Of a DNA stretch of 19,761 nucleotides, positions 1-8,740 are shown piece by piece. The position numbers and the translations under genes were made by a program. How positions within the stretch are numbered: the stretch's first letter is position 1; every line of letters starts with the position of its first letter. Origin of the DNA: Gammaproteobacteria bacterium (GTDB lineage Bacteria; Pseudomonadota; Gammaproteobacteria; Steroidobacterales; Steroidobacteraceae); NCBI GenBank assembly GCA_028293725.1, contig JAQGOE010000229.1, positions 1-19,761 on the forward strand, given 5' to 3'. The notes beneath the pieces were generated by a model. The model made no database searches, was not told the DNA's origin, and worked only from the letters and a program-made list of their open reading frames with translations.

Positions 1-818
1 TTGGCGCAGAAGATGGCCGTGGGCGGTTCGGAACGGCCGAGCAGGACGCTCCCGCAAGCCACTCCGCTCGCAAACGTGTAGGCCCCCTCGGCCACGAGAT
101 CGGGTTGCAACTGCAGGCCGGCCGCCGCGAGACCGTCCTCCAGGCCCGCCCGCCGCTCATGGCTCGAGCGGAACGTGGTGGGTCCGCTGATGAACCCGAT
201 CCGGCGATGCCCGAGTTGAGTCAGATGCAAAGCCGCCTGTGCGGCGCCCTTGCGATCGTGGGAAACGACCATCCGCTCGGGGCGATCGAGCGGCACCGAG
301 GCGATCCGCACATAAGAGCACTTGATCTGTTCCAGCATCCGGGCCAACTGCTCGTCCTCGGAGACCGATGGAGTCAGGATGACCCCGAACAGTTTCAGCC
401 GCTCGACGAAGTTGCGGACATCGGCGAGGTGAGTGCGGCTCTGGCGGTCGCACGGATGGATCACCAACTCGTGGGCGGAGCCACGCAAGCCGTCCAGGAT
501 CCCCTGCTGCATGTTGACGACGTACTGCGGATTGGGGTTGTCGAAGACGATGCCCACGAGGAAGGAGCGCCGGAAGGCTAGTCCGCGCGCCTGCGGATCG
601 GGCGAGTAACTGGTGCGCGCAATGATCGCTTCGATCTTTTCGCGGGTTTCGGCCGCGACGAAGGGCGACTTGTTGAGTACCCGCGACACCGTTTTCTTCG
701 ACACCGCGGCGAAGCGGGCGATGTCGTTGATCGTCGGACGATCGGGCAGGGCGCCGAGGTCCTGGGGGTTGTCCGCAGGCTTGTCCTGCGGAGTCATGTC
801 TTTTTTGCGCCGAACCAT
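1..818 (-). CDS. LacI-family transcriptional regulator, 3' end cut by the window edge
   Basis: This is a DNA-binding repressor or activator of the LacI/GalR family, acting in the cytoplasm and normally responding to a sugar or related small molecule. About 272 codons are visible. After a basic, proline-rich leader, the helix-turn-helix begins near residue 29 (TINDIARFAAVSKKTVSRVL) with the family hinge after it. The periplasmic-binding-protein-like effector domain follows (VGIVFDNPNPQYV, later HRRIGFISGP). The reading runs off at PTAIFCA, just before the usual ND of this family motif, so roughly 60-70 residues are missing. I chose ATG at 818 because GGAAGG lies about 7 nt upstream; an in-frame ATG at residue 8 is the alternative. 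It is divergent from the hydratase-like gene, the usual arrangement for local control. The effector cannot be read from the sequence. Confidence 0.93.
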   Translation of the reverse strand, partial: MVRRKKDMTPQDKPADNPQDLGALPDRPTINDIARFAAVSKKTVSRVLNKSPFVAAETREKIEAIIARTSYSPDPQARGLAFRRSFLVGIVFDNPNPQYVVNMQQGILDGLRGSAHELVIHPCDRQSRTHLADVRNFVERLKLFGVILTPSVSEDEQLARMLEQIKCSYVRIASVPLDRPERMVVSHDRKGAAQAALHLTQLGHRRIGFISGPTTFRSSHERRAGLEDGLAAAGLQLQPDLVAEGAYTFASGVACGSVLLGRSEPPTAIFCA

Positions 819-898
819 CACCCGCCTTCCCGTACTTTCCGCCTGTATTCTCACATATTTGGCTCAAGGGGAGCCTTTCGGCCAGCGCGGCGGGAGAA

Positions 899-926
899 TT
901 GACACCGGTTTCCGTTAAACTATACT
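899..926 (+). promoter_or_regulatory. Sigma-70-like promoter for the hydratase-like gene
   Basis: TTGACA at 899-904 is a perfect -35 hexamer. After a 16-nt spacer, TATACT at 921-926 matches five of six -10 bases. It points toward the FAH/hydratase-like gene, and transcription would start near 933. It is by far the best promoter match in the window. The spacer holds a palindrome, so the promoter looks built to be repressed. Confidence 0.7.
901..912. promoter_or_regulatory. Candidate LacI-family operator inside the promoter spacer
   Basis: GACACCGGTTTC is an imperfect palindrome: ten of twelve positions pair around the central ACCGGT. A symmetrical core with a central CG is typical of LacI-family operators. 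It lies between -35 and -10 of the plus-strand promoter and about 85 nt upstream of the divergent LacI-type gene. Inference: this regulator, or a close relative, represses the hydratase-like gene here. Confidence 0.5.
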
Positions 927-1049
927 GCTCGAAAGCTGCCTCTGTGCGCAAACGGCCGAAACAAGCTGCGAGATCTCATCGAAAGCGGACCCTCTGCGGA
1001 GCGGATTCTCAGTATCGCTCGCGCCTTCGTCTCGGCACGCGAAAGGGCG

Positions 1050-1811
1050 GTGCCACTTGCGGACTATCCGGGCCCGCTGCCACTCAATATGGCGGCCGGC
1101 TACGCGGTGCAGGAAGCAGCGATCGCGATGTGGCCGGACCACATCGTCGGCTGGAAAATCGGCTGGGTACCCCCGTCGCAGCAGGCGGCGCTGGGCACCT
1201 CCCGTCTTGCCGGGCCGATCTTTCTGCAAGGTGTTACCCGGGCTGCAGGCGCTGTCCCTGAGCCTGTCCGCCTGGCCGCTATCGCAGGCGGCTTTGCCGC
1301 CATCGAGGCGGAGTTAGTGGTTGCCGCGCGTGCAGACGCCCCTGTCGACAAGACGCAGTGGACCTTGGAAGAGGCCGCGGCGTTCGCGGGGGACTGGCAT
1401 CTTGGTGTGGAATTCGCGGCCAGTCCCCTCGCCACGATCAACGAGCTGGGCGCGGCGGTCGTGGTCTCCGATTTCGGCAACAACAGCGGCCTCGTCGTGG
1501 GGGCTTCGCTGGATGCTGCACTGGTGGCCGCTCCGGCCAACCTGACCTGCCGGACCAACATCGACGGCGCGCAGGTCGGCTCAGCCTCGGCGGCCGCTCT
1601 TCCCGGTGGTCCGCTGGAAGCGCTCCGTTTCCTACTCGGTCATCTCGCCGAGCGGGGTCGCTCATTGCGCGCGGGACAATGGGTCAGTACCGGTGCTATT
1701 ACCGGAGTGCATCGGATTTTGGCCGGGCAGCAGGGCAGTGTTGAGTTGGTTGGGCAGGGGCGGGTCGATGTGACGGTCGTGGCGGCTGCCGCGCGTTCCG
1801 CCGCACCGTGA
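1050..1811 (+). CDS. FAH / 2-keto-4-pentenoate hydratase-family protein (N-terminus uncertain)
   Basis: This is a cytoplasmic metal-dependent enzyme of the fumarylacetoacetate hydrolase superfamily, closest in pattern to 2-keto-4-pentenoate (2-oxopent-4-enoate) hydratases. Visible family features, counted from GTG at 1050, are DYPGPLPLNMAAGYAVQ near the start, the loop GWKIGW near residue 34, the metal-ligand ExE in FAAIEAELVV near 85, a third acidic residue in LGVEFAASP near 120, NNSGLVVG near 145 and a C-terminal GQWVSTGAITG strand. The GTG start is what a gene caller would take, but the frame stays open and coding-like back to 903 with no ATG, GTG or TTG, so the true start is probably upstream and non-standard. 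Substrate is not determined: an aromatic meta-cleavage product or a 2-keto-3-deoxy sugar acid are both possible. Control by the divergent LacI-type regulator would favour the sugar acid. Confidence 0.8.
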   Translation: MPLADYPGPLPLNMAAGYAVQEAAIAMWPDHIVGWKIGWVPPSQQAALGTSRLAGPIFLQGVTRAAGAVPEPVRLAAIAGGFAAIEAELVVAARADAPVDKTQWTLEEAAAFAGDWHLGVEFAASPLATINELGAAVVVSDFGNNSGLVVGASLDAALVAAPANLTCRTNIDGAQVGSASAAALPGGPLEALRFLLGHLAERGRSLRAGQWVSTGAITGVHRILAGQQGSVELVGQGRVDVTVVAAAARSAAP

Positions 1812-1865
1812 AGACTCCCTGGGGCACGTTTACTGCGGAGAAACGCTGCATCAACTAAACCGGAA

Positions 1866-1894
1866 TTGTTCTGCCTGTCGGTCCAGGGTAGCGT
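1866..1894 (+). promoter_or_regulatory. Weak candidate promoter for the LysR-type gene
   Basis: TTGTTC at 1866-1871 and TAGCGT at 1889-1894 are separated by 17 nt. Each hexamer is only a partial sigma-70 match. The 125-nt gap between the hydratase-like stop and the LysR start holds no better candidate and no clear terminator. The -35 hexamer is the one also seen upstream of both efflux operons. Confidence 0.25.
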
Positions 1895-1936
1895 GGCAAG
1901 GAGACCCGGAGAGCTTGAATTTTTTCAGTGTAAACT

Positions 1937-2917
1937 ATGTCGAGTATGGACACGCTCCTCAGCATGAAGGTCTTTCGACAAATCGTCGAGTCAGGCAGCT
2001 TTGTCGGCGCCGCCGAGCGGTTCAGTCTTTCCACCGCGATGACCAGCAAACATCTCATGCACCTCGAGAAGCACCTGGGAACCCGCCTGCTGAACCGCAG
2101 CAGCCGCAGCTTGAGCCTTACCGAGTCCGGAAAACTCTTCTTCGAGCGCTGTAAGGGCATTCTTGAAGATGTGGAAGAGGCGGAATTGGTGGTCGGATCC
2201 GTCAGCGGCGTGCCTCGTGGCACGCTGCGGGTGAGCGTCCCATCCTGGGCGGCGACTCGGACAATGGTGGATATGGTCGCTGCCTACCGGCAACGCTATC
2301 CGGAGGTCGTGGTGGACCTTTCGTTCGAAGATCGGTTCGTGGATCTCGTCGAGGAGGGCTACGATCTTGCGGTACGCGCCACGACAGACCAACCTCCGGC
2401 CGGGCTGATTGCTCGTCCCTTGCGACCGATGCCATTCGTGATTGCGGCCTCCGAGGAATATCTGAAGCGTTGCGGGGCTCCGCAAGCTCCCGAGGATCTC
2501 GCCCAACACGACTGCATCATGGTTGGCAATGGGCACTCCTGGCACCTCAAAGGGCCAAACGGTGACGTCGAGATTCCGGCACGGGTGGTGCTTCGCTTCG
2601 GATCATCGATGAGTGTCGCTGTCGCGCACGCTGTCTGCGCCGGTATTGGTCTCGCCTCGCTGCCGCGCATGATGTTTGAAGACCCCATGTTCAAAGACGC
2701 GCTGCGCCCCGTCCTCGTGACGCATCCGCTCAGGCACCCCCATCTGTACGCACTTTACGTCAGTCGTAAACACCTACCGCTCAAGATACGTACCTTCCTT
2801 GATCACTTGATTGAAAGAACCCGGATTCCGCTGCCCTGGGAGGATCCTGTCACCATCGAGCAGAAACGCACAATCCACAGTGCAACGTCGGTTGTGCGAC
2901 TCGTACCCGGCAAATAG
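1937..2917 (+). CDS. LysR-family transcriptional regulator
   Basis: This is a cytoplasmic DNA-binding regulator with an inducer-binding domain. The N-terminal winged helix-turn-helix covers about residues 5-65 (VFRQIVESGSFVGAAERF, then HLEKHLGTRLLNRSSRSLSL). The effector domain spans about 90-295 and starts at RGTLRVSVP, with GYDLAVRAT, AQHDCIMV and AVCAGIGLASLPR in the usual places. At 326 residues it is slightly longer than typical because of a tail of about 25 residues. ATG at 1937 is used; ATG three codons later (1946) is equally possible, since neither has a good Shine-Dalgarno. It is in the same direction as the hydratase-like gene 125 nt upstream and convergent with the RND operon, so its target is unclear. 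The residue pattern resembles the CrgA/AaeR-type subgroup. Confidence 0.92.
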   Translation: MSSMDTLLSMKVFRQIVESGSFVGAAERFSLSTAMTSKHLMHLEKHLGTRLLNRSSRSLSLTESGKLFFERCKGILEDVEEAELVVGSVSGVPRGTLRVSVPSWAATRTMVDMVAAYRQRYPEVVVDLSFEDRFVDLVEEGYDLAVRATTDQPPAGLIARPLRPMPFVIAASEEYLKRCGAPQAPEDLAQHDCIMVGNGHSWHLKGPNGDVEIPARVVLRFGSSMSVAVAHAVCAGIGLASLPRMMFEDPMFKDALRPVLVTHPLRHPHLYALYVSRKHLPLKIRTFLDHLIERTRIPLPWEDPVTIEQKRTIHSATSVVRLVPGK

Positions 2918-2957
2918 TCTCCCGGTCTGGCATCCCGTCAGCCGCCGCTGGTCGTTG

Positions 2958-2974
2958 GCCGCCCCCGGGGTGGC
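2958..2974. terminator. GC-rich inverted repeat between convergent genes, possible terminator
   Basis: The 17-nt sequence GCCGCCCCCGGGGTGGC is nearly self-complementary (one G-T pair). It lies directly after the outer-membrane-factor stop codon and 40 nt past the LysR stop. A hairpin here could terminate either direction, but there is no clear T-tract, so the assignment is tentative. The rest of the 57-nt gap shows nothing else. Confidence 0.35.
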
Positions 2975-4369
2975 TTACTGGTCCCATCCCCCGCCAAGAG
3001 CATTGTAAAGTTGGACGAGCGCGAGCCGCTCATCGAGCTGTGCTTGAGCGAGATTGAGCTCCGCCGCGAAGGCGTTGTTTTCACTCGTGAGGACCTGGAG
3101 GTAACTCGCGCCGCCATGCTGGTAAAGGATCTTCGAGAGACGGTCCGTATCCTCTGCCGCCGCCGTCAGCAACCCCTGCTGCTCGCGGAACTCGCGACCT
3201 TTCTGATACGCGACGAGAGAGTTGGAAACCTGCTGGCAGGCGTTCATGATCGCTTGTCGATAGGTCAGCAGCATCTGTTGCTCCTGCGCTTCGGCCAGTC
3301 GCACTCCCGAGCGGAGGGCTCCCCCCGCAAATACAGGTTGCGTCAGCGACGCGGCGTCGCTCCAGACTCTCTGCGAATGGCTGAAGACGTTGTTCAGCGC
3401 ATTGCTTTCAAATCCGGCCAGGCCGGTGAGAGAGATGCTGGGAAACAAGGCAGCCTTGGCCACTCCGATCTGGGCGTTCGCGGCAACCAGGGTTTCTTCG
3501 GCTTCCCGTATGTCCGGGCGGCGTTCCAGCAGTTCGGAAGGAAGGCCGACCGGAACACCGGGCGGATCTGGCTGCTCGGTGAGTGGGCGACCTCGCGGAA
3601 TGGGACCGGGATTATCGCCGAGGAGAATGCTGAGGAAGTTCTCCTCCTGTGCAATCTGGCGCGCGAGATCAGGAATGGTCTGCGCCGCCGTGTAAACGAG
3701 CTGCTCCGATTGCCGTAGATCGAGCGCCGACACCGAGCCATTCCTGGCGAGCACGTTGGTGAGTTGTAGCGAGTTCTGTCGCGCGGCCAGGGTCTGTTTC
3801 GACACGTCCAGCGCCAAATCCAGCTCCCGAAGCGTGAAGTAGGCCGTTGCCACGCTCGAGACAACCGAGGAGAGCACCGCGCGTTGGCCCCATTGCGAGG
3901 CGAGTAAGTTGGCGCGGGCTGCTTCAGTCTCTCGTCGGTATTTTCCCCAGAAGTCGAGATTCCAGACCACCGAGAGATCCAACTCTCCCGCGTTGGTCCT
4001 GTAGGCCGGAAATGCGCGTGAGGTCTTCGGAGTGTATTGGCCGGAGACCTGGCTTCCGGCACTCACCGTCGGGAGCTGATCGGCGCGCGTAATACCCAGT
4101 TGCGCCTGCGCCTGGAGAGCGCGGCTTGCGGCGATTCGGACATCATAGTTCTGCTCTAGAGCCGTCCGAATCAATTGCTGCAACACCGGGTCTTGAAACA
4201 CGTCCCACCACTTCTGATCACCCAGCAACTGGGTCGAAGCTGCGGGGGAAGGGTTTGGGCTGGCGCCCCGATAAACCTCGGGTGTGGCAGTCGCAGGTCT
4301 GGAGTAGTTGGGTCCGACGGTGCAGCCGGTGAGCAGAAATCCCAATGTCAGTGAAGTGAGCGCCCTCAC
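2975..4369 (-). CDS. NodT-family outer-membrane efflux lipoprotein of the RND pump
   Basis: This is the outer-membrane channel of a tripartite RND efflux pump, a trimeric TolC/OprM-like beta-barrel with a periplasmic alpha-barrel. The protein opens with a short lipoprotein signal ending in LLTGC, with lipidation Cys16, followed by the classic TVGPNYSRP. Two outer-membrane-factor repeats follow, with typical phrases LPSELLERRPDIREAE near 290 and QPVFAGGALRSGV near 365. The true start is GTG at 4369: GGAGG lies 6 nt upstream inside the permease gene, and the permease stop ends 1 nt before. A longer frame back to 4450 is only overlap with the permease. The product is 464 residues, normal for the family. 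It is the last gene of the operon. Confidence 0.93.
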   Translation of the reverse strand: MRALTSLTLGFLLTGCTVGPNYSRPATATPEVYRGASPNPSPAASTQLLGDQKWWDVFQDPVLQQLIRTALEQNYDVRIAASRALQAQAQLGITRADQLPTVSAGSQVSGQYTPKTSRAFPAYRTNAGELDLSVVWNLDFWGKYRRETEAARANLLASQWGQRAVLSSVVSSVATAYFTLRELDLALDVSKQTLAARQNSLQLTNVLARNGSVSALDLRQSEQLVYTAAQTIPDLARQIAQEENFLSILLGDNPGPIPRGRPLTEQPDPPGVPVGLPSELLERRPDIREAEETLVAANAQIGVAKAALFPSISLTGLAGFESNALNNVFSHSQRVWSDAASLTQPVFAGGALRSGVRLAEAQEQQMLLTYRQAIMNACQQVSNSLVAYQKGREFREQQGLLTAAAEDTDRLSKILYQHGGASYLQVLTSENNAFAAELNLAQAQLDERLALVQLYNALGGGWDQ

Positions 4370-4370
4370 G

Positions 4371-7300
4371 TCAGGCCTCCTCCACAGGCGCGGCTCCCGC
4401 GGTAGACTGGGCCAAGTCCTGCCGCTTTGCGCCTGCGAGTTTCTCCACAAGACAGAAAATCGCAGGAATAAAGAAGATGCCGATCGCGCTCGCGGCCAGC
4501 ATGCCGCCGATCACCGTGGTTCCCATGATTCGGCGGGCCACGGACCCGGCGCCCGATGCAATCCAGAGCGGCACGCAGCCGAATATGAACGCCAATGAGG
4601 TCATCAGGATGGGGCGCAGACGCAGCCTCGCACCGGCGAGCGCGGCATCGACGAGCGGCCTGCCTTTCTCGTATTCGTCCTTGGCGAATTCGACGATCAG
4701 AATGGCGTTTTTTGCCGCCAGGCCGATCAGCATCACCAGGCCGATCTGCGAGTAGACGTCGTTTTCCATGTCGAGCATGTATGCCGGGTAAAAGGCCTGG
4801 ATGAACCAGCGGCGCAACAGCAGTACGCCAAAGGCCCCGAATACCGCCACGGGCGTGCTCAACAACACGCTGAAAGGCAGCGTCCAGCTTTCATACAGGG
4901 CCGCCAGGATCAGGAATACAAATAGAAGTGAAATCCCAAAAATCGTGGTGGACGATACGCCCTGCTCCGCCAGCTTCTGCTGGAACGACATGCCCATGTA
5001 GTCGTAGCCCATGTCGTGGGGCATGGTTTGAGCAAACACCTGTTCGAGAGCGGCCATGGCCTGATCCGAGCTGTAGCCGGGTGCGGCGCTGCCGTTGAGT
5101 TGGGCTGAAGGATACTCGTTGTAGTGCATGATGTACTCAGGGCCCATACGCGGCTCGAACTTCGTCAAAGCCGAGAGCGGAACCATTGCACCGGTGTTGT
5201 TGCGAACATAGAACTGCCCGATGTCCGGCGCGGTGGTGCGATACGTGTCGTCGGCTTGCACATAGACCTGCCACTGGCGGCCGAACCGGTTGAAGTAGTT
5301 GACGAAGATGCCGCCCATGTACGCTTGCAAGGTGGTGTAGACGTCGGCAATCGCCACGCCTTGTTTGAGCGCTTTGTCGCGGTCCACCTCGACGAACTTT
5401 TGCGGAACGCTCGGCAGCAGGGACGTACTGATCCCTGCGATTTCGGGCCGCTTGCGGGCCGCGGCCAGGAACTTATCGACGTTCGCCGCCAGATACGGGA
5501 TGTCATTTCCGCCCCGATCCTCGAGCACAAAAGTGTAACCCCCCGAGGTGCCTACGCCGGGAATGGCCGGAGGGGAAAAGCTGAACGCAGTACCCTCGGG
5601 AAGTTTGCTCAGCTCCTGGTTCAGGCGCTGCTTGATGGCTTGGTATTGCTCTGTTTTGTCCGTGCGATCTGACCAGGGCTTCAAAGTGACAAAAAAGAAG
5701 GCGTTGTAGCTAGTCTGGATGTAGCTGAGGAGGCTGAAGCCAATGACGCTGGTCGTGTATTGGACGCCAGGCATTTTTGCGAGGATATCCTCTATCTCGT
5801 GCGCGGCCTGGTCTGTGCGCTCCAGGGAGGCAGAATTCGGCAGCTGAAGATTGACGTAGATATATCCCTGATCCTCATCGGGCAGGAAGCCGGACGGCAA
5901 CTTCGCACCAAAAAAGAGGGCTACAACGCCGAACAGCAGCAGGGCAACCAGCGCCAGTCCGCTTTTGCGGATCAACGTTCGGCTGACACTCACGTAGCCG
6001 TCAGTCGCGCGCCCAAAAACACGATTGAAGCCGTCGAAGAACTTTCGCAGCGGTCCTTCGCTGGGTTTCTTGGGGCGAAGTAGGAGCGCCGCCAGAGCGG
6101 GACTCAAACTGAGCGCGTTGAATGCCGAAATGAGCACGGAAATCGCGATGGTGACCGCGAACTGCTGATACAACCGTCCCGTGATGCCCGGTATGAACGC
6201 CGTGGGTATGAATACCGCGGAGAGTACGAGTGCAATGCCGACGACGGGCCCGGAAATCTCCTGCATGGCTTTGAGGGCGGCCTCCTTCGGCGCCATGCCT
6301 TCCTCGATATGACGTTCGACAGCTTCGACCACCACGATCGCATCATCGACGACCAGGCCGATCGCCAGCACCATTCCGAACATCGACAGCGTATTGATGG
6401 AGAAGCCGAATAGCGGAAAAACCGCGAAAGTGCCGACCAGCGACACCGGAACGGCGAGTAGCGGTATCAGCGTGGCGCGCCAGCCCTGGAGGAAAAGATA
6501 GACCACGATGATGACGAGCACGAGCGCGATGGCAAGCGTCAGCACGATTTCCCGCAGACCTTCGGTGACGGATTTCGTCTGATCCAGCGCGATGACGTAA
6601 TCCATGTCTGGCGGAAAGCTCTTCTTCAACTGCGCCATCAGTGCCTGGACCACCTTGGAGTCGTTGACTGCATTGGATCCGGGCAGCTGATAGACCGCGA
6701 GGATGGCGCTCGGCTTGCCATTCATACGGCCCATCAACGTGTAGCTCTGGGCGCCGAGCTCGATGCGCGCCACGTCCTTCACCCTAACGGCGCCACCGTC
6801 AGAATTCTCGCGGACGATGATGTCGCCGAATTGATCGGGTGTGACCAGACGGCCCTGCGCCCGAACCGAGTACGTGAACTCCTGGCCTTTGTGCGCCGGT
6901 TCGCCGCCCAATTGTCCGGCGGGATTTACCGTGTTTTGTGATTGAACGGCATTGACGACATCGGATACGGCGATGCCGAGCTTGGCGAGCACATCGGGTT
7001 TGAGCCAGATCCGCAGCGCGTATTGTCCGGCACCGAAAACCTGCACGCTGGCAATTCCCGGAAGCCGGGTGACGGGATCGCCGATGTTGATGTACTCATA
7101 GTTTGCGAGGAATTGCGCATCGTACGTGCCGTGGGGTGAATACAGCGCCACGATCATCAGCGGCGCGCTCGTGGACTTCTGTACGGTCACGCCATATTGC
7201 GTAACGCTCGCTGGCAGTTGGGACGCCGCCTGGGTCTCGCGAATCTGGGACAGAATGAGATCCGTGTTGGGATCCGTCTGAACGCCGAAGTCCACGATCA

Positions 7301-7571
7301 TGGTCGTCTGACCATTGGCCGTCGCGTTCACCGAATACATGTAGTTCATGTTGTCCACGCCGCTCATCTGTTGCTCGATGGGGGTGGCAACCGATTGCGC
7401 GAGGGTGTCTGCATCCGCACCGACGAAAGTGGCTTGCAGCTTCGTTTCGGGGGGAACGATATTGGGAAATTGCGAGATGGGCAGGCCGAGAATGGTGATG
7501 GCGCCGATGATGACCGTCAGGATCGCAATCACCATGGCGACGATCGGGCGGTTGATGAAGAATTTCGACAT
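4371..7571 (-). CDS. RND multidrug efflux permease, HAE-1 (AcrB/MexB) family
   Basis: This is an inner-membrane proton-driven drug exporter, working as a trimer with the adjacent fusion protein and outer-membrane factor. It has 1066 residues with the full two-fold layout: TM1 at about 10-30, a large periplasmic domain, TM2-TM6, TM7 near 540, a second periplasmic domain, and TM8-TM12 to about 1045. The proton-relay residues are intact: D409 and D410 in [12 protein letters not shown] on TM4, and K954 in [13 protein letters not shown] on TM10. The signature [13 protein letters not shown] opens the protein. About 14 residues are inserted before TM10, at [20 protein letters not shown], relative to AcrB. 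ATG at 7571 lies 3 nt after the fusion-protein stop. Substrates cannot be deduced. Confidence 0.96.
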   Translation of the reverse strand: MSKFFINRPIVAMVIAILTVIIGAITILGLPISQFPNIVPPETKLQATFVGADADTLAQSVATPIEQQMSGVDNMNYMYSVNATANGQTTMIVDFGVQTDPNTDLILSQIRETQAASQLPASVTQYGVTVQKSTSAPLMIVALYSPHGTYDAQFLANYEYINIGDPVTRLPGIASVQVFGAGQYALRIWLKPDVLAKLGIAVSDVVNAVQSQNTVNPAGQLGGEPAHKGQEFTYSVRAQGRLVTPDQFGDIIVRENSDGGAVRVKDVARIELGAQSYTLMGRMNGKPSAILAVYQLPGSNAVNDSKVVQALMAQLKKSFPPDMDYVIALDQTKSVTEGLREIVLTLAIALVLVIIVVYLFLQGWRATLIPLLAVPVSLVGTFAVFPLFGFSINTLSMFGMVLAIGLVVDDAIVVVEAVERHIEEGMAPKEAALKAMQEISGPVVGIALVLSAVFIPTAFIPGITGRLYQQFAVTIAISVLISAFNALSLSPALAALLLRPKKPSEGPLRKFFDGFNRVFGRATDGYVSVSRTLIRKSGLALVALLLFGVVALFFGAKLPSGFLPDEDQGYIYVNLQLPNSASLERTDQAAHEIEDILAKMPGVQYTTSVIGFSLLSYIQTSYNAFFFVTLKPWSDRTDKTEQYQAIKQRLNQELSKLPEGTAFSFSPPAIPGVGTSGGYTFVLEDRGGNDIPYLAANVDKFLAAARKRPEIAGISTSLLPSVPQKFVEVDRDKALKQGVAIADVYTTLQAYMGGIFVNYFNRFGRQWQVYVQADDTYRTTAPDIGQFYVRNNTGAMVPLSALTKFEPRMGPEYIMHYNEYPSAQLNGSAAPGYSSDQAMAALEQVFAQTMPHDMGYDYMGMSFQQKLAEQGVSSTTIFGISLLFVFLILAALYESWTLPFSVLLSTPVAVFGAFGVLLLRRWFIQAFYPAYMLDMENDVYSQIGLVMLIGLAAKNAILIVEFAKDEYEKGRPLVDAALAGARLRLRPILMTSLAFIFGCVPLWIASGAGSVARRIMGTTVIGGMLAASAIGIFFIPAIFCLVEKLAGAKRQDLAQSTAGAAPVEEA

Positions 7572-7574
7572 TCT

Positions 7575-8729
7575 TTACTTACCGCCGGATGAGGCACTGT
7601 ACGGAACGGGCGTTACAGTGCTGCCGTCTTTGGCCTTTTGAGTGCCTTCCGCGACGACACGATCGCCTGCCTTCAGGCCGCTGCTGATGATCCACATCGC
7701 GTCCACGCGCTCGCCGGTTTGAACGGCGCGCAGGCTGATCTTGTTATCAGGCCCCACTATGGCCACTTGATTCGATCCCTGCAGTTGGGATACCGCACGC
7801 TGCGGAATGAGTAATGCGCCTTTCAGGATCTGCGTTACGGCGCGTACCTTGCCGTATTGCCCCGGACGCAGGATGTTGCCGGGGTTCGCGAACGCCCCGA
7901 CGATCCTGATGGTTCCGGTCTGCTGATCCACCTGCCGATCGGCGAAAAGAATGCTGCCGTCATGGGCGTACGGGCTGCCGTTCTCGAGGATCAACTGCAG
8001 TGGGATGGGCGCGGCGCTCGAGAGCAGATTCACGGTCTCGGGGTGAATCTTGTCCGCGATCCGCAGGTAATCCTCAGCGCCGATTGGAAAGTAGGTCTTG
8101 ATGGGATCGACCTGGGAGACCGCTGTGAGTACGGTTGCCGGCGTGACCAGGTTACCGACCTGGACCTGCGTGATGCCGGCGATTCCGCTGATGAGCGAGC
8201 GAACTTGGGTAAAACTCAGGTTCAGCGCGGCCTGCTCCACTGTGGCACGGCTCGCTGCTACGGTCGCTTTCGCGGCCAGTTGCATCTGCGTGTCGTTCTC
8301 GAGCTGGCTGTGTGGAATGGCATTCGCCTCGGCTTCAGGAATGTCGCGGTTGACGTTGAGGGTGGCGTTCTCAAGTTGCGCCTCTGCCTGTGCGAGTTGG
8401 GCTTTCGCCTGGTCCAGTACGGCTTGAAACGGGCGAGGATCGATCTCAAAGAGGACGTCGTCCTTGTGAACGAAGGAGCCTTCGCGATAGTCCTGCTTGA
8501 TCAGGTACCCCGTGACGTGCGGTTGGATTTGCGCGTTGATATACCCGTCCAACGTGGCCACCCACTCGCTGTGGAGGCTGACGTCCTTTTGGACCACGGG
8601 GGCGACCTGTACCTGTGGGGGCTGCGGGTGGGATGAGGCCGTTCGGCTGCATCCGGTACTCTGGAGTAGCGCAGGGATGCCGAGTAGGAATGCACCCCGG
8701 ATTTGAAATGCAAATCGCGTGTTGTTCAG
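7575..8729 (-). CDS. RND membrane-fusion lipoprotein (AcrA/MexA family), apparent CTG start
   Basis: This is the periplasmic adaptor linking the RND permease to the outer-membrane channel. The lipoyl/barrel-sandwich motif is at NAQIQPHVTGYLIKQDYREG, an alpha-helical hairpin rich in Q and A follows (DQAKAQLAQAEAQLENATL), then a second lipoyl half, a beta-barrel region and a membrane-proximal domain ending near SGLKAGDRVVAEG. The first GTG in frame (8597) would remove the export signal. Reading upstream gives a lipoprotein signal ending ALLQSTGC, with Cys27, followed by a Pro/Gln linker. The only plausible start for that reading is CTG at 8729, which has AGGAG exactly 6 nt upstream and begins 10 nt after the LuxR-type stop. 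The product is 384 residues, normal for the family. Confidence 0.9.
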   Translation of the reverse strand: MNNTRFAFQIRGAFLLGIPALLQSTGCSRTASSHPQPPQVQVAPVVQKDVSLHSEWVATLDGYINAQIQPHVTGYLIKQDYREGSFVHKDDVLFEIDPRPFQAVLDQAKAQLAQAEAQLENATLNVNRDIPEAEANAIPHSQLENDTQMQLAAKATVAASRATVEQAALNLSFTQVRSLISGIAGITQVQVGNLVTPATVLTAVSQVDPIKTYFPIGAEDYLRIADKIHPETVNLLSSAAPIPLQLILENGSPYAHDGSILFADRQVDQQTGTIRIVGAFANPGNILRPGQYGKVRAVTQILKGALLIPQRAVSQLQGSNQVAIVGPDNKISLRAVQTGERVDAMWIISSGLKAGDRVVAEGTQKAKDGSTVTPVPYSASSGGK

Positions 8730-8735
8730 TCTACT

Positions 8736-8740
8736 CTCCT
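8736..8740 (-). promoter_or_regulatory. Ribosome binding site that decides a CTG start
   Basis: AGGAG on the minus strand overlaps by one base the TGA stop of the LuxR-type gene. It sits 6 nt before CTG at 8729..8727. No ATG, GTG or TTG in the fusion-protein frame lies nearby, so this site plus the lipoprotein signal identify CTG as initiator. Its position at the upstream stop suggests translational coupling. Confidence 0.7.

Noticed and set aside
157..951. A 264-codon minus-strand frame across the LacI-type gene
   Set aside because: It overlaps the regulator in another frame. The regulator frame shows a full helix-turn-helix and effector domain, while this one is Arg/Pro-rich noise.
4370..4450. 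N-terminal extension of the RND outer-membrane factor to 4450
   Set aside because: The extension is only an overlapping frame of the permease gene. GTG at 4369 has GGAGG 6 nt upstream and puts the lipoprotein signal at the N-terminus.
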